Program-made: the position numbers and the translations under genes
Assembly (NCBI GenBank): GCA_033239125.1
Contig: BSWB01000002.1
Span: 10,635,001 to 10,699,000 of the forward strand
Origin: Fagopyrum homotropicum
Lineage: Eukaryota > Streptophyta > Magnoliopsida > Caryophyllales > Polygonaceae
Length of the DNA stretch: 64,000 bases
Direction of reading: 5' to 3'
The notes under the pieces: model-generated
What the model was told of the DNA's origin: nothing
Database searches by the model: none
Seen by the model: only the letters and a program-made list of their open reading frames with translations
Shown: piece by piece, positions 1-12,000 of the stretch
Layout: each line of letters begins with the position of its first letter
How positions within the stretch are numbered: the stretch's first letter is position 1

Positions 1-322
1 TGATAATATGTGAACCTAACATATAAGTTCTAGGGTACTCCTCCTATTTCCAATTGGTTTTAGGATTGAACCTTGAAGGCTTGTGTGCATAGGTTCACTT
101 TGCGTGTTAACCCTCCACGTATCAGGCCCGCTGAGTGTGAAAATGTCTCAAATCGACAATATAATAATATGTGAACCTAACATATAAGTTATAGGGTTAC
201 TCCTCTGATTGTCAATTGGTTTTAAGATGAAACCCGAAGGCTTGTGTGCGCCTGTGCGGAGGTTCACTTTGCGTGCAAACACTTTACATATTAGACCCAC
301 CAATTATAAAAAAAATTATTTA
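1..322. repeat. Two direct copies of a ~161-bp repeat
   Basis: The stretch beginning AATATGTGAACCTAACATAT at 5 recurs at 166, giving a period of 161 bases. Both copies continue through a matching TTGATTGTCAATTGG-like segment and a GTTCACTTTGCGTG segment, with small indels. A diverged relative lies on the opposite strand at about 8100-8340. No coding potential is seen. This looks like decayed non-coding mobile or satellite-like DNA. Confidence 0.7.
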
Positions 323-655
323 ACAAGTTAGAACCTTGACATTTGTTGTGACGTTTCTTATCCGATTATCAATAATATTATATTCATATACGTGGTCTCA
401 TTTCATTATATTTTTGTAAGTAGTTTTTTTTTAATAAAAAAAGACAATTTGTTTAACAAAATTAAAAGGTGTAGATAGTGAATTTGGCCTATATTGTTTT
501 GAATGTGGATTATCATCCCATATATTGTTGAAAGAATTTAGTGAAGTAGACTATTTTTTATTAGTCTTTGTTTTGTAGACCCCTCTAATTTTTACACTCT
601 AACCACTATTACTCTATTAAAGTAACATTTACAAAACGTGTTTATACTATTAGCC

Positions 656-940
656 TACTTAATAGATCAATACTTGTAAAAGACTTAGTTAGTGAATTTG
701 GCCTATATTGTTTTGGGCGCCGCATGACGACGCCGACACCGGGTTGGAAAAAATATATTTTTTTGGGCGCCGACATCATCCACTATCGTTCAAGATATAC
801 TTAATTGATCAATATTTATAAAAGGTCTAATTAGTGAATTTGGCTTATATTATTTTGGGCGTCGCCTGGTAACGCCAACACCGAGGTTGAAAAAAAATAA
901 TTTTTTTAAACGCCGACATCATCCACTAGCGTTCAAAATA
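656..940. repeat. Tandem ~142-bp repeat
   Basis: TAGTGAATTTGGCCTATATT occurs at 476 and 690, and with one change at 832. The last two lie in longer matching units (656-797 and 798-940) that each carry a GC-rich GGCGCCG / GACGCCGACACC core followed by CGACATCATCCACTA. No ORF is supported. Confidence 0.6.
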
Positions 941-1349
941 AACGCAAGATCGTGCAAGTTTTATTTTTCCTTGTAAAACTGAGCGCTGTGTATAGCATAC
1001 CTCTAAAAATCATTTGCAATGTTCCGTAATATTGTGGAATTATAGATGAAATATAGGCTTATATTTTCCTTGTTGGAAAAGCAATGAAATGTGTGCATAA
1101 TTTCCATGTTATCATGTGGAACTTGACGACTCTTTTGTTGGAGTTATTGACATCATAATCTTTCGTTTTCATTTTGTCATCTCGATTGCACCTTTTTTTT
1201 TTGGCATTTTAGGCATCAAAATTTCCACAAATTCAAACCTTCGAGTGTTTTACGGACTTTTTGGTCCATCATTCAGAAAGAATTCACATTTAACTCTATC
1301 TGAGATTCTCATTTATAAGCATAGTTTTTCTAATTTATCTTTGAACATA

Positions 1350-1422
1350 GGGGTATTATTCAAGTAAGGCACATTATTGCGGTACGGCCGTGCGGCCGTA
1401 CCGCAGGGCGACACGTGTCCCG

Positions 1423-1453
<31 letters not shown>

Positions 1454-1999
1454 TTTTTTTTTTAAAAAAAAAACGAGTAAAAGTAATAGTTCAAAATTTA
1501 TTATGGAATAGTTCATAACTTATAAAAGGATAGTTCATGAATTATAATAGAATAGTTCATAGTGTAAAATTTATAAAGGATTGAAAGTAATAGTTCAAAA
1601 CTTATTAAGTAATAGTTCATAACTTCTAAAAGGATAGTTCATGAATTATAATAGAATAGTTCATAGTGCAAAATTTATAAAGGAGTGAAAGTAATAGTTC
1701 AAAACTTATTATGGGATAGTTCATGAATTATAATAGAATAGTTCATGGATTATATTAAAAAGTAATAGTTCATGGATTATTTAGGAATAGTTCAAAGTTT
1801 ATAGGATAATAGTGCATAAATTATAACATGGTAGTTCAAATAAATTTTCATTAGTTTACGTAAAAAAAAAAAAAAAAAAAAAAAAAAATCGTTTCAGAAA
1901 AGAGAAAAAAAAAAAAAAAAAATTTTTTTTTTTCGGGACACGTGTCGCCCTGCGGTACGGCCGTACCGCAATAAAAGGGTCGTACCTGAACATTTACCT
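1350..1999. mobile_element. MITE copy 1 with GC-palindromic termini
   Basis: Both ends carry an inverted TATTGCGGTACGGCCG block followed by CGACACGTGTCCCG. The left edge reads TTCAAGTAAGG and the right edge, in reverse complement, AGGTAAATGTTCAGGTACG. Homopolymer A/T tracts lie inside the termini, and the centre is built of degenerate repeats of ATAGTTCATGAATTATAATA. The same element in the opposite orientation lies at 38486-39235. No transposase is encoded, so it is non-autonomous. The superfamily is not certain. Confidence 0.8.
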
Positions 2000-2748
2000 G
2001 TTAGGTTTAAAGTCTTTTTTTTTAAATATAAAAAATTATTTGTAGGAAACAATTCATATTAGAATATATGTTATAATGCGGTATTATAAAATAATTTGGA
2101 TCATTGATTTACTTGATTCTATGATCTACATTAATCTACATGGCGTGGTAACAATTTTACAAATTTTAGGAGATATATGGACAATTTTATCCTTTTGAAA
2201 ATTTGTTTTATAAAGGGGTTGCGGTGATATTTTTTAAAAATTTTCATGAAAAATGTAATGGTTATTAATTTTTTTTTTTCAAATCGTTCAAAATTTAAAT
2301 ATTATCATTTTAATATTTTTATAGTTAGCTCATGTATTGTTTTGTTAATTTATTAATTATGTTTTTATACACTTTTTATTTGTACATATTTGAACTAATA
2401 AAACACAATGTTCTTGTGAATGAAGAGAATATTGGTGTAGAAGAGCCTTTTTTGTATCACAGATACAAAGTAGGCCCCTACAATTTTCGAATTTAAAATA
2501 ATGACAATATTGGTGTAGTAGAGCCTTTTTAAAACAATTTAGAAGGGTATAGTTTGTATGCATAAAAATATAATAGCCCTGTTTTTATGCATTGTTACAA
2601 TAATAGACCACAAACCACTTTTACACATGTTTGAACTGCAAAATACATTGTTCGAACTTATAATAACCAAAATTTGAACTAATATTAAAGTTCATTATTC
2701 AAACTATTTTATACTATTAGTTAAAATCTAGTGTTATATTACTTCAAA

Positions 2749-2751
<3 letters not shown>

Positions 2752-2805
<54 letters not shown>

Positions 2806-2824
2806 GTAGTAGTAGTAGTAGTAC
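2752..2824. repeat. (TTA)n/(AGT)n microsatellite
   Basis: About 55 bases of perfect TTA repeats run into AGT repeats. Around it (2270-3150) are scattered AGTTCAAAC words like those inside the neighbouring MITE. No gene is seen. Confidence 0.95.
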
Positions 2825-3920
2825 ACGTAGAGTATTCTATTAGTTCAAACATTTTAAACTATTAGTTCATGCATTATGTGAAACTTAAAAAAAACGTAAA
2901 AAATATATGAAGCATTAGTACATATAATTTGAAATAAGAGAACAAAAAATTTTGAATATAGCATACAAAAATTTTGAAAAAAAAGTGTCCGGTATATTAG
3001 GAAAGGGGAAAAAAACTTTGACACGTGATATACTAACAACGCCTCATAATTCTGCACCGGAATATGTGTTGTGCTCCATACCTGAATTAATACCTTATTT
3101 ATATAGTTTGAATGTTAGTAGTTTTTCAAGTTGTTATTTATTATTCAAGTAATCTTTCTAAATTAAGATTTTTAACATATTATCCTAGAATAAAACGGTT
3201 ATATTATTTTGAAACTTTCATTCCATTTGTTGCAACAAATCATGTACTTCCTTTTTTTTTGGTAAGATTTCAATAAATACCATTAGATTACCTTGTCGGA
3301 GCCTTCAACCTTCCCTCTTCAACATCCTTCACCGTGCCGTTCGTCTTCAACCTTCAACAAACCACGTCAGAGCTTAACGCCTACAACCGACTTCAAATAG
3401 CTTATCTCGACGTTCAAGATTTCATATTCCTTTGCTATCAATGGGGAAATTGTTAGTGAAGCAAGCAATATGTAAGTTTAAGGATAGAAAATGCACTATC
3501 AGAGAAAGAGATTAAATCGAAAAGAAATAGAAATCATACATAAGTTCTCTTGTCGGTTGCTCTCACCCCATCTTCACCCGTTGATACCGAGAGGAGAAAG
3601 ACCCTCTGGAACCGACAACCAGACGCCAGAGACGCCGCCGTTAGAAGCTTCCACCGTCCTTCACTCCATCGTAGCAGATCTGGACCAATGCTTCCCGGTG
3701 GTGTTGCAGAAAAAACGGGGAGAAGGAGAAGACGGGAGTAGGGTGAATGAAAGGAGATGTGATTGTGGAGGGATGTGTGTAATGTGAAATGCTAGTTCTC
3801 ATTGTGTTTGAACGGTAAAAAAAGACAGTGGTAAACTTAACGTAATAGAAAAGTACTATGAGCTTAATTACTAAACCAACAACCGAAAAAGACTCAATTA
3901 CTCAATTCACCCATAAATTT

Positions 3921-4282
3921 ATTGGCTTAAATCATTTAGTCATCTAAAATCCTATTTTTGCATGTTTTTGGAAGAGAAAATTGATGCTTTAAAATTTAAA
4001 CCATTTAGTGTTCTAAAATTCTATTTTTTATTGTCTTTGGAAAAGAATTCACATTGATATTTTGAAGCATTTAATGTTTAAAGAAGGCATAAAATAGTTT
4101 TATTGGCTTAAATTATTTAATCCTCTAACATCCTATTTTACATGATTTTGGAAGAGAAAATTGATTGTTTAAATCATTTAGCATTCTAAAATCCTATTTT
4201 TATGTCTTTGAAAGAGAATATACATTGATGTTTTGAATTATTTAATGCTCTAAACCCCTATTTTACATGTAGATATAGATAA
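3921..4282. repeat. Two-copy tandem repeat, period ~181 bp
   Basis: ATTGGCTTAAAT begins both units (3921 and 4102). Each unit holds two sub-repeats of the form CTAAAATCCTATTTT...GGAAGAGAA. It is non-coding. Confidence 0.65.
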
Positions 4283-4689
4283 TTGTAAACAAAAAATAAT
4301 ACTAATCAAATTTATTGATTTTTCTTTTGCACAAAATCTAACGGTGTAATTTGAAGTTCTAATTACTTTATATAAAGCAATATTCAAATATATCGAACAT
4401 TAGTCTAATCACAGTGGACGTGTTATTTTCTCGACTTTCGATTTATTTATGAATTAATTAGGGAAATAGGACCCCTTGAAATTCTCTTTTGCAAACTAGG
4501 TCTCTATACAAAAAGAAGAAAACATAGGTATGGAAACTAAAAAATAGGGGTAATAATTTATCAAATTGAAATGATGGTGATTAGATGTTTACTTTTGATT
4601 TAAGTATCTTTTTTACATGGATTGATTTTGTAGTATATTTCTTGGGTATGGTTTTGGGTATGATTGTGAAAATAAAGGCAATATGTTTC

Positions 4690-5160
4690 TTGACAAATTT
4701 ATTTTTGGGTATGATTATGACATTATTTGGGTAAACGGGTTTTTGGGTATGCTTTTATATGTGTATTAGCTTTGTAGTATATTTCTTATTATTAAGTATA
4801 TTTTTAAAGTGATATCGTGGGTATGTTTTATGGTTACCCAAACTGTGTTATAATGATCAAATTCAAGCGAATTTTTGGGTAATGATCAAATGTCATTTGA
4901 TATTGATGTTTGTGTATAATATCGATTTTTGAAAATTTTGGGTATGACAAATTTAAATTGGGTATGGTTTTTGTATTAAGTGATATTTAAATTGGGTATA
5001 AATATAAACTATTATCAAATTTATGGATATGATTTTATTTTGATATTTGATTTTTTGGGTATGTTGTTTTCGAGTATGTTTATGTACTTTGACAAATTTA
5101 TTTTTGGGTATGATTGTGACATTATTTGGGTAAGCGGATTTTTGGGTAATAGGTGATAAA
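4690..5160. repeat. Interspersed TTTTTGGGTATG repeats
   Basis: The word TTTTTGGGTATG and close variants recur about ten times. One ~57-base stretch (GACAAATTTATTTTTGGGTA onwards) is present near 4694 and again near 5090, the second copy ending in TTTTTGGGTAAT. It resembles an expanded simple motif inside a decayed element. No gene is visible. Confidence 0.6.
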
Positions 5161-5878
5161 GTAAAAATGTTGGAAATTCCTTTTTATGATTGATGTGACA
5201 TGTGAGATAGTACAACATGTCACATCCGATGGGTTGTCAAACTTTGCCCTCTTTTGTACTCTATTTCCTCTATTCTATTTTATAGGGGGTCAAAATACCA
5301 ATCCCAAATAGTATGAGTCTTCTTTCTCAATTGATTTGCTTAAAAGGTTAGTTTGTCAATTTTGCCTTTATTTATTGCTTACAAAAGTTACAAGACGTTG
5401 GGCATGGATTAAGAGCCATCGAATGATGTTGACACCGGACATGGTTGTCGCGGATAGCACCGGGAAAATCGGACCTGTTTTGTGGGATGAAGATACAACG
5501 TTGGTGGCCTCCAATATAGAAGCGTTGGGTGCAACGGTTGGCGCCCTATACAATTTTTTTTAAAAAGAACAAACCGGCGTTGGCGGCTGGCACCGAAGGT
5601 CGAGTTCGAAGATTGTGAACACTGGCGATAGATGCTCATTGAACGTCATCCGGTTGCGTTTTCTTTCCGCCATTAGTAAATTAAAAATCATGTATATAAC
5701 TTTTACAAATTATAAATTAGATGGTGCGAAGATGATGATATTCTTCTAATCGTTTTTTTATTCATATACTTTATGAATAAAAATAGGTAGCAAACACAAT
5801 CAAACTATAACTTCTAGTGAACAAAAATGTGCGAAGATGAAGATACAACGTTGATGTTGGGCTCCGTAGATCAGTTGA

Positions 5879-6979
5879 GGATATTGTGGTTTGTGGGGCC
5901 CGTTTTTTGGAGATCTTCAGTGGCGACTTGCATCTTCGCCTATTCGATTTGGGGGGCTTGGTTTATATTCTGCTATGGAGACGTCTTCCTTTGCTTTTGT
6001 TGCCACTAGGGCTCAGTCTTGGGAGCTTCAAGACCACATTTTGCGGGACAGTGGAGTTGTAGAAATGGGCTCTGAGTTTTATGGAGCTTTGGGCAATCTT
6101 CAGACTTCTATTCCTGGTTTCGATCTTTCTGTCTTTACTGTCAAGAACACCGTCCCCCCTAAAGCCCAACATGCTTTGGCGAGTGCTTTTTTCAGTAAGA
6201 CCGTGCAGGAGGTGGAAGTTACTTTTGATTTGACCCTTAGACAAAAAGCGGTTTTCAAGTGTCTTCAATCCACACATAGTCAAGATTTCCTTCTTGCCAT
6301 ACCCATTGATGGACTTGGGCAATGTATGTCCCCGATTGAGTATCGTTCGGTTCTTAAGTATCGCCTTATGATTCCTCTATACCCGGTTGATGAGATTTGT
6401 CCTATGCCCAATTGTCGGAGGATTCTGGATTCTTTTGGGGAGCATGCAGTTCATTGTAAAGAGCTTCCTGACTTCAAATATAGGCATGATTTGGTCCGTG
6501 ATGTGTTGTGTGATGTGTTTAGAAGGGCGGGAATTTCGGTTAAGAAGGAGGCGCCTGTGTCCTTCTTGACTGACCCACGTGAAGGAAGATCCACCTTGAG
6601 GCCGGCGGATGTCTTGGTGTTTGGATGGGCGGGTGGAAAGCATGCTTGCATCGATTTGACTGGAGTTTCCCCACTTGTTTGTTTGGGTAGTGGGCCTTTT
6701 GTGGTGGGTAAGGCGGCGCTTAGTGCGGCTTCTACTAAGGTGGCCAAACATGGGAAAGCTTGTATTGAAAATCAACATGTGTTTCTTCCGTTCGCTTTTG
6801 ACACCTTTGGTTTCCTTGCGTCCGATCCTATTGAAGTTATCAAGAGGGTGCAACGGGTTTTGCATGGAAACGTTATGTCTCCTAAGTCGTCTGATGTTGT
6901 TTTTAAGAGGATCGGATTCGCTATGCAAAAAGGTTTGGCGGCACAACTTTTTGCCCGTCTTCCTTCTAGTTCGATGTAA
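5879..6979 (+). CDS. 3' fragment of a non-LTR retroposon ORF (region after the reverse transcriptase)
   Basis: The frame is open from just after a stop at 5876 to TAA at 6977-6979; the first in-frame ATG is at 5978, so the beginning is missing. The N-terminal part contains RFGGLGLYSA, the segment that follows the reverse transcriptase in plant retroposon proteins of this kind. The middle holds a Cys/His cluster (C-x4-C-x9-H-x3-C, in CPMPNC...GEHAVHC) followed by KYRHDLVRDVL. Next come RPADVLV and IDLTG, arranged like the acidic pairs of PD-(D/E)XK nucleases. A 13-A tract at about 7028 follows the stop closely, as expected at a retroposon 3' end. No RT or N-terminal endonuclease is present upstream, so this is a 5'-truncated, probably dead copy. 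The family is recognised by motif only. Confidence 0.7.
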   Translation, partial: GYCGLWGPFFGDLQWRLASSPIRFGGLGLYSAMETSSFAFVATRAQSWELQDHILRDSGVVEMGSEFYGALGNLQTSIPGFDLSVFTVKNTVPPKAQHALASAFFSKTVQEVEVTFDLTLRQKAVFKCLQSTHSQDFLLAIPIDGLGQCMSPIEYRSVLKYRLMIPLYPVDEICPMPNCRRILDSFGEHAVHCKELPDFKYRHDLVRDVLCDVFRRAGISVKKEAPVSFLTDPREGRSTLRPADVLVFGWAGGKHACIDLTGVSPLVCLGSGPFVVGKAALSAASTKVAKHGKACIENQHVFLPFAFDTFGFLASDPIEVIKRVQRVLHGNVMSPKSSDVVFKRIGFAMQKGLAAQLFARLPSSSM

Positions 6980-7040
6980 ATTTGGTGTTGTGATGGACCA
7001 ATGAAATAAGATTAAGGGATTTGCCTTAAAAAAAAAAAAA

Positions 7041-7780
7041 TAGTGGTCAAACATATCAAGCAAACTTGGTACACGTAATTCTTTAATTTTAAGGAAATAA
7101 AAAACAAATCATAGGTACTAGGTTCATGAAGTCAACTAATAGGCTAAAAACTAACTTTATTGTATTGTAAAACTAGACACGCAATTTTTTAATATTAAAT
7201 ATATAGTAATATATTACCAAATTTTTTCTTGATAAGGCTAGAAACTAGTAGTGGGCGATCTGTCTAACTCGTTTTATGCATATCTTCGTCATTTTGTGCA
7301 GGGAGTTACATTATAGAAATCTAAATATTATATTTATTTTTTAAATTACTATTGTTATATATATTTATAAATTATTAAAAATCATCATATTAAAATTTTT
7401 TTATCGTAAATAAATATAACTTTACTTGGCAGAGTAATTTGAAATTATTTTTTTTTAATGTGAGTTTGCATAATAAAAATTTATGTGCATTTATTTTAAT
7501 TATAGTATTTTGAAAGATAAATATAATTTTATGATTTTTATTATTGTCAGTTTATAGCTAATCTGTTTTGAATATATTATAAATATATTCTAAATTTGTC
7601 CTATTTTATTTCAACATTAGGATAAGAAATTATTCATACTATATTACACATGTTTTTGCATCAAGTACCCGATCCGGGTTAAGTAAAAAGGGGACGATGA
7701 TGGGAGAACGGTTCTGTAAGTTGGCTGGATAATAACTGGGTGAGTGATTTTTCAAGTTGAATAAGGTAATAAAACTGTTT
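7041..7780. other. AT-rich intergenic stretch
   Basis: This stretch is dominated by A/T with no ORF having recognisable protein similarity, no clear repeat ends and no RNA gene that I can see. Confidence 0.5.
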
Positions 7781-7786
7781 AGTGCC

Positions 7787-7962
7787 CGTTTGGTTGGAAC
7801 AATGAAATGAAAATGTAATGAAATTGAATAAGGGTAAGGAAATGGAAATAATGAGATTAATTTTATGTGTAAAAATAACTCTAACCAAACGTAGTTTTTG
7901 ATTACTTCGGAATCATTCTGTTACCAGGAATGATTCTTGACGGTTCCGAACAAGACCTTAAT
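7787..7962. mobile_element. Short MITE-like element
   Basis: The left end TGCCCGTTTGGTTGGAAC and the reverse complement of the right end, AGGTCTTGTTCGGAACCG, are imperfect inverted repeats about 176 bp apart. The interior has AATGAAATGAAAATG-like words typical of small plant TIR elements. A similar terminus is at 27535. No clear target duplication was resolved. Confidence 0.45.
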
Positions 7963-7985
7963 CTACTCATCATTAGAGTCATTAT

Positions 7986-8067
7986 CAATCCTATCATCAC
8001 TGTTGTTTTCTTTACAAATTTATGAAATAGCAATCCTATCATCACTGTTGTTTTCTTTACAAATTTA
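7986..8067. repeat. 37-bp direct duplication
   Basis: CAATCCTATCATCACTGTTG and the following TTTTCTTTACAAATTTA occur at 7986 and again, identically, at 8031. This is a recent local duplication. Confidence 0.85.
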
Positions 8068-8099
8068 TTTTTCATATCAAGTGGGTTTAAGGATGCATG

Positions 8100-8340
8100 C
8101 TAAGTAAATCTACACAAAGCCTAGTCTTCGGAGAGTAGCCCTAATTTCACATTACTTATCATAGTCGTTGTGACTTGAGACAATTATTCACGCATCTTAA
8201 GGCTTTTGTCAAGTGTCAACTAGGCCGGCTAGCCAAACGTGTGAATAACATACCCCCTAAAACCAATTGACAATAAAAGTACCCTTACCCTTATATGCTA
8301 GATTCACGTTACCCATTATAGTCGATGTGAGATAATTATC
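8100..8340 (-). repeat. Inverted, diverged relative of the 1-322 repeat
   Basis: Read on the minus strand, this shares ATTGTCAATTGGTTTTA, AGCATATAAG and the GTGAATAATTGTCTC region with the repeats at the window start. It is non-coding. Confidence 0.5.
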
Positions 8341-9018
8341 CACACATCTCAACAGTTTCCAGATTTAGACTCGTGGGCGACGCAATATACAGATTACAGA
8401 CAACCAACCGCCAGATCAATTCTGCCCGAAGACGTTAGCTGCTCGGGCGCTGCACTTCAAACTCCTAAGCTTATTGCTTATTTTCATTACGGATCGTCCT
8501 CGAAGCCAAAGAAAGTGGCCCTTGATACTATTTATGAATCTATTTCATTAGGTATATGCTTACTGTTAAGTAACAAACACGGTATGGAACACATAAGGTG
8601 GATTTAACTAGCAAATATCCAGCAAGCCGGGAAGAAAAAATCCGGAAAACGGGCATTTGGGTAAGGGTAGGGCCATCCAGCAATCATAATGCACAAAGTA
8701 AGCATGATAGACAGGAAGAGAGTGAATAAAGATTAGAGCTCTTCATAGTAAGAAAAAAGTCATCCTGCAATGCAAGAAGATTCCACAGAAGCAAGGTCCG
8801 GGAAGCTTACCGGGTTCCTAGAGCGTTTTCCATGAAACAAAGTTGCGAAAATACTCGGAAGATAATAGAAAAAGTATTGGCCTTTTGCCATCCCATTTGA
8901 GATGACAGAAAACAAAACACTGTTTTCTTTCTCTCTCATTGCCCCTCCCTCCGATGGCTAATTCATAGCCTCTATAATAATTCCGCACTGAAACAGATAA
9001 GATTGGGTAGAAGAAGTT

Positions 9019-12000
9019 TTACTGCAATGGCGGGCGAGGAATTCGCGGCCTCACTGGCGTCTTTGAAGGACTCACCCTATCAAGAGAACAGAAGTAAAGC
9101 TTTATCAGTCAAGGGTGTTTTAAAGGAGCTTGAACATGATTGGAGTCGACTTGCTGTTATTGTACCTGATTGGTTGAGTTCCCAGAATCATCCCGCTGCA
9201 GTTCAACGCAATTATAGCACTTTCAGCCTGCACAATCATAATTGACACTATTCAACTGTTAAGATCATCTGGTAATGAAAAAGCAGGATTTTGCCAAAAG
9301 GCTAAAGAGAAAGTGTCAATTGCTCTTACCAAAATGAATTCAACGAAAGCAATACGGGTAGAATGCACATTATCCCCCAAAAGCCTCAGACGTGAAACCT
9401 GTGAAAGGTGAGAACTGAGAAACCATTGTCTATGAAAATCATTATTTAAAATGACTAAAGATTTTAAATGTAATATTTTTTTTACAGAGTCTGTGTAAAT
9501 ATAATACTGACCTCACCACATGAACTTTCAAAGAAATTCTTGACTTCTGCTTGCGAGATCTGAATGGAGAGAATATACCATGTATTTACCATTAGCAAGT
9601 ATATAATCAAAAGAAATCCGGTGAAAAAAATTATTCAATAAAGATATTGTTGAAGGGCACACAAATTACCTTTTTATCGATATTTGTACAGTAGACAGTC
9701 CTAGCACACATTTCCCTTTCATCTATAGACTGCATATTTTTACAGCAGACAACAAAGATATTGTTATCATTTCAGACAACAGGAGAGCAAATATATGAAA
9801 GTTTTAGGAAATGAAATAGAGATATCAACTCATACCCTGGGAAGGAAGGTCGGATTAACAGGAAGGATAGCAGTCTTTGAAGGCAAGACCCTCAGTGGAT
9901 AATAACCTAACACCGTTCCACTTAGGCTTATAGCAGCTCTTGCTCCTTCTGTTAAGCATAAAAGTTTCCAGTCAGATTGAAGAGAGCTGAAGGACTGAAC
10001 AAAGTGAAATGGCTAAAAAGTTACAAATTATAAGAGAACTTACGCTCATCAGCAAACTCTACAAAAGCAAACCGAAGAACTGAATGAGGGTCACCACAGA
10101 TCCGGCAGTCAACAACCTTTACAGGAAAAATAGGAAATTACAGTCAAATTGTTGATTATACAATTCGGCAAATTATCTGTGCAACTAAATATTATGCAGA
10201 ATTAAACTGGATAGCAGAAACTTTATACATAAACCACAATCATCTATATAAGCATTCAAGGCGGACATGCATTTCTCAAGTAATTATCCTGCATGCACAT
10301 ATAGAAATCAATATTAGGCTACACCAGAATAAAATCTTTCATAAAGAGGGTCTAAAACTACAAAGCTAATAACCAAAAGTAATAAACTTTATATGTAAGC
10401 ACACAAACTTCCCCAAGCGTTCTATTGCCCAGATACTGTATAAAAGTGTTTATATATGCTACCCGTGCACACGTGAATCTTATGTTTTCAAATAATGAAG
10501 TATAACTTTTATTGCAATCATCTACATCACAGCGCCTCCAAACAGTTCGACAACATCACATGTGTAGTTATTACAATTAGTATTAAAGATTAACTAAGAG
10601 CAACTAAAGTTGATATGGTGAAATTTGTGAAAATAACACCGCATAAAATAGATGTCGCAATAGCATGTGAAAGTCACAAGATCTTGTAAGTGATAGTGCA
10701 TACGGAGTATATAAATTCCATTCTTGATTAATTGATATGGTTATACAATTTTGTATCTCTAAGAATTTCCTAAGCCTGTTTTCATGACTTCAGCAGTTCG
10801 GCAACAAATAATTAACCTTCGAAATAGAGGTTTTAGAGATCATATACATGAGAAAATTAGTGACAACAGTAACCGCATATAGCTTTCATAACTAACCATT
10901 ACATCCATTTTTCACAAAATGAAAACCATTACTTTCATTACACAAGGAACAGTAAGTTCAATATTGATCAGCGTTGAAGAAAGACAAGTCTCCCGGACAT
11001 AGTAAAACAATTAAAATAACACAAATAATTTTGCAAGCTGTACAACAGTGGTGTAATTTGAGCAGCTTGACTAGTTCTCAAGTCAATAGTAATAATGAAA
11101 AGTAGAAATTTATATCACCACCAACCATAACACATTTTCACTCATAAGAACTCCTCAAAGTCATTGACAATCAAGATAAAAATCTCGAAACGTTACTTTT
11201 CCCTAAGTGATACATTGAAGCTTGGAAAACAAGCTAAGTTTTGTTTTTCCACATCTCCACATACAAAAATGCTTAATTTTGCTTTTAAAATAGCTAAACT
11301 GGTTTAGAATAACTTTTGATATGTAGATGGTCTCATGCCATAACAAAATGTGAGCATTCCTAAATTTCATTTTTCAATATCTCTAAAGGTTAATCAGTGA
11401 ACTTAAGCTTCTCATGGATTACAGGTTTCATACTACTACTTCCCTCCTACCAGACCTAGCAGAAGCTGACACTGCTTCAATATCAGTAGCAGTCACTAGC
11501 AGCTCGACAACTGCACCTTCTGTCACAAACAATTAACTTTTCACACGCATGATGAAATTTTTTTTTCGCATTCTTCTCATATCAATAGCACCCATGAATT
11601 CACACACAACTAGAAGGTTACAACAGACATTGGAATACAGGACTTCCTGTCAGTTTTTTTCAAAGAATGATTTTGCATGCTTCTAAATTTTGACTCTTCA
11701 CCGCAGCATAAACGAAGTAATAGCACAAATTTAAGTTCGGTTTATTACCAGCATCCTAGGATACAGTCAGAAAAAATGTCGGCTTGCAATTATACTGTAT
11801 GGGACAACAGACAGTTAAATATATACTTGCTTTGAAAGTATTTGTCAGCTCTGTCCAGCAGCTTTTTAAATTGTCTGTTTGATGAAAAATTCTTTCACTT
11901 GATACGGAATGAAGTTAAAATGTGGCACATATGGAAAAAAGGAAACCATGCATATAGAGCTCCACAATTGCATTCAAGGAAAGAATAAGACAGGAAATTT

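Noticed and set aside
3491..3787. 98-codon plus-strand frame
   Set aside because: No recognisable motif; it overlaps another frame equally open, in DNA that looks like a decayed repeat.
9003..9245. Plus-strand 80-codon open frame
   Set aside because: It overlaps the last two coding exons of the minus-strand CID-like gene and its apparent protein features are their antisense shadow.
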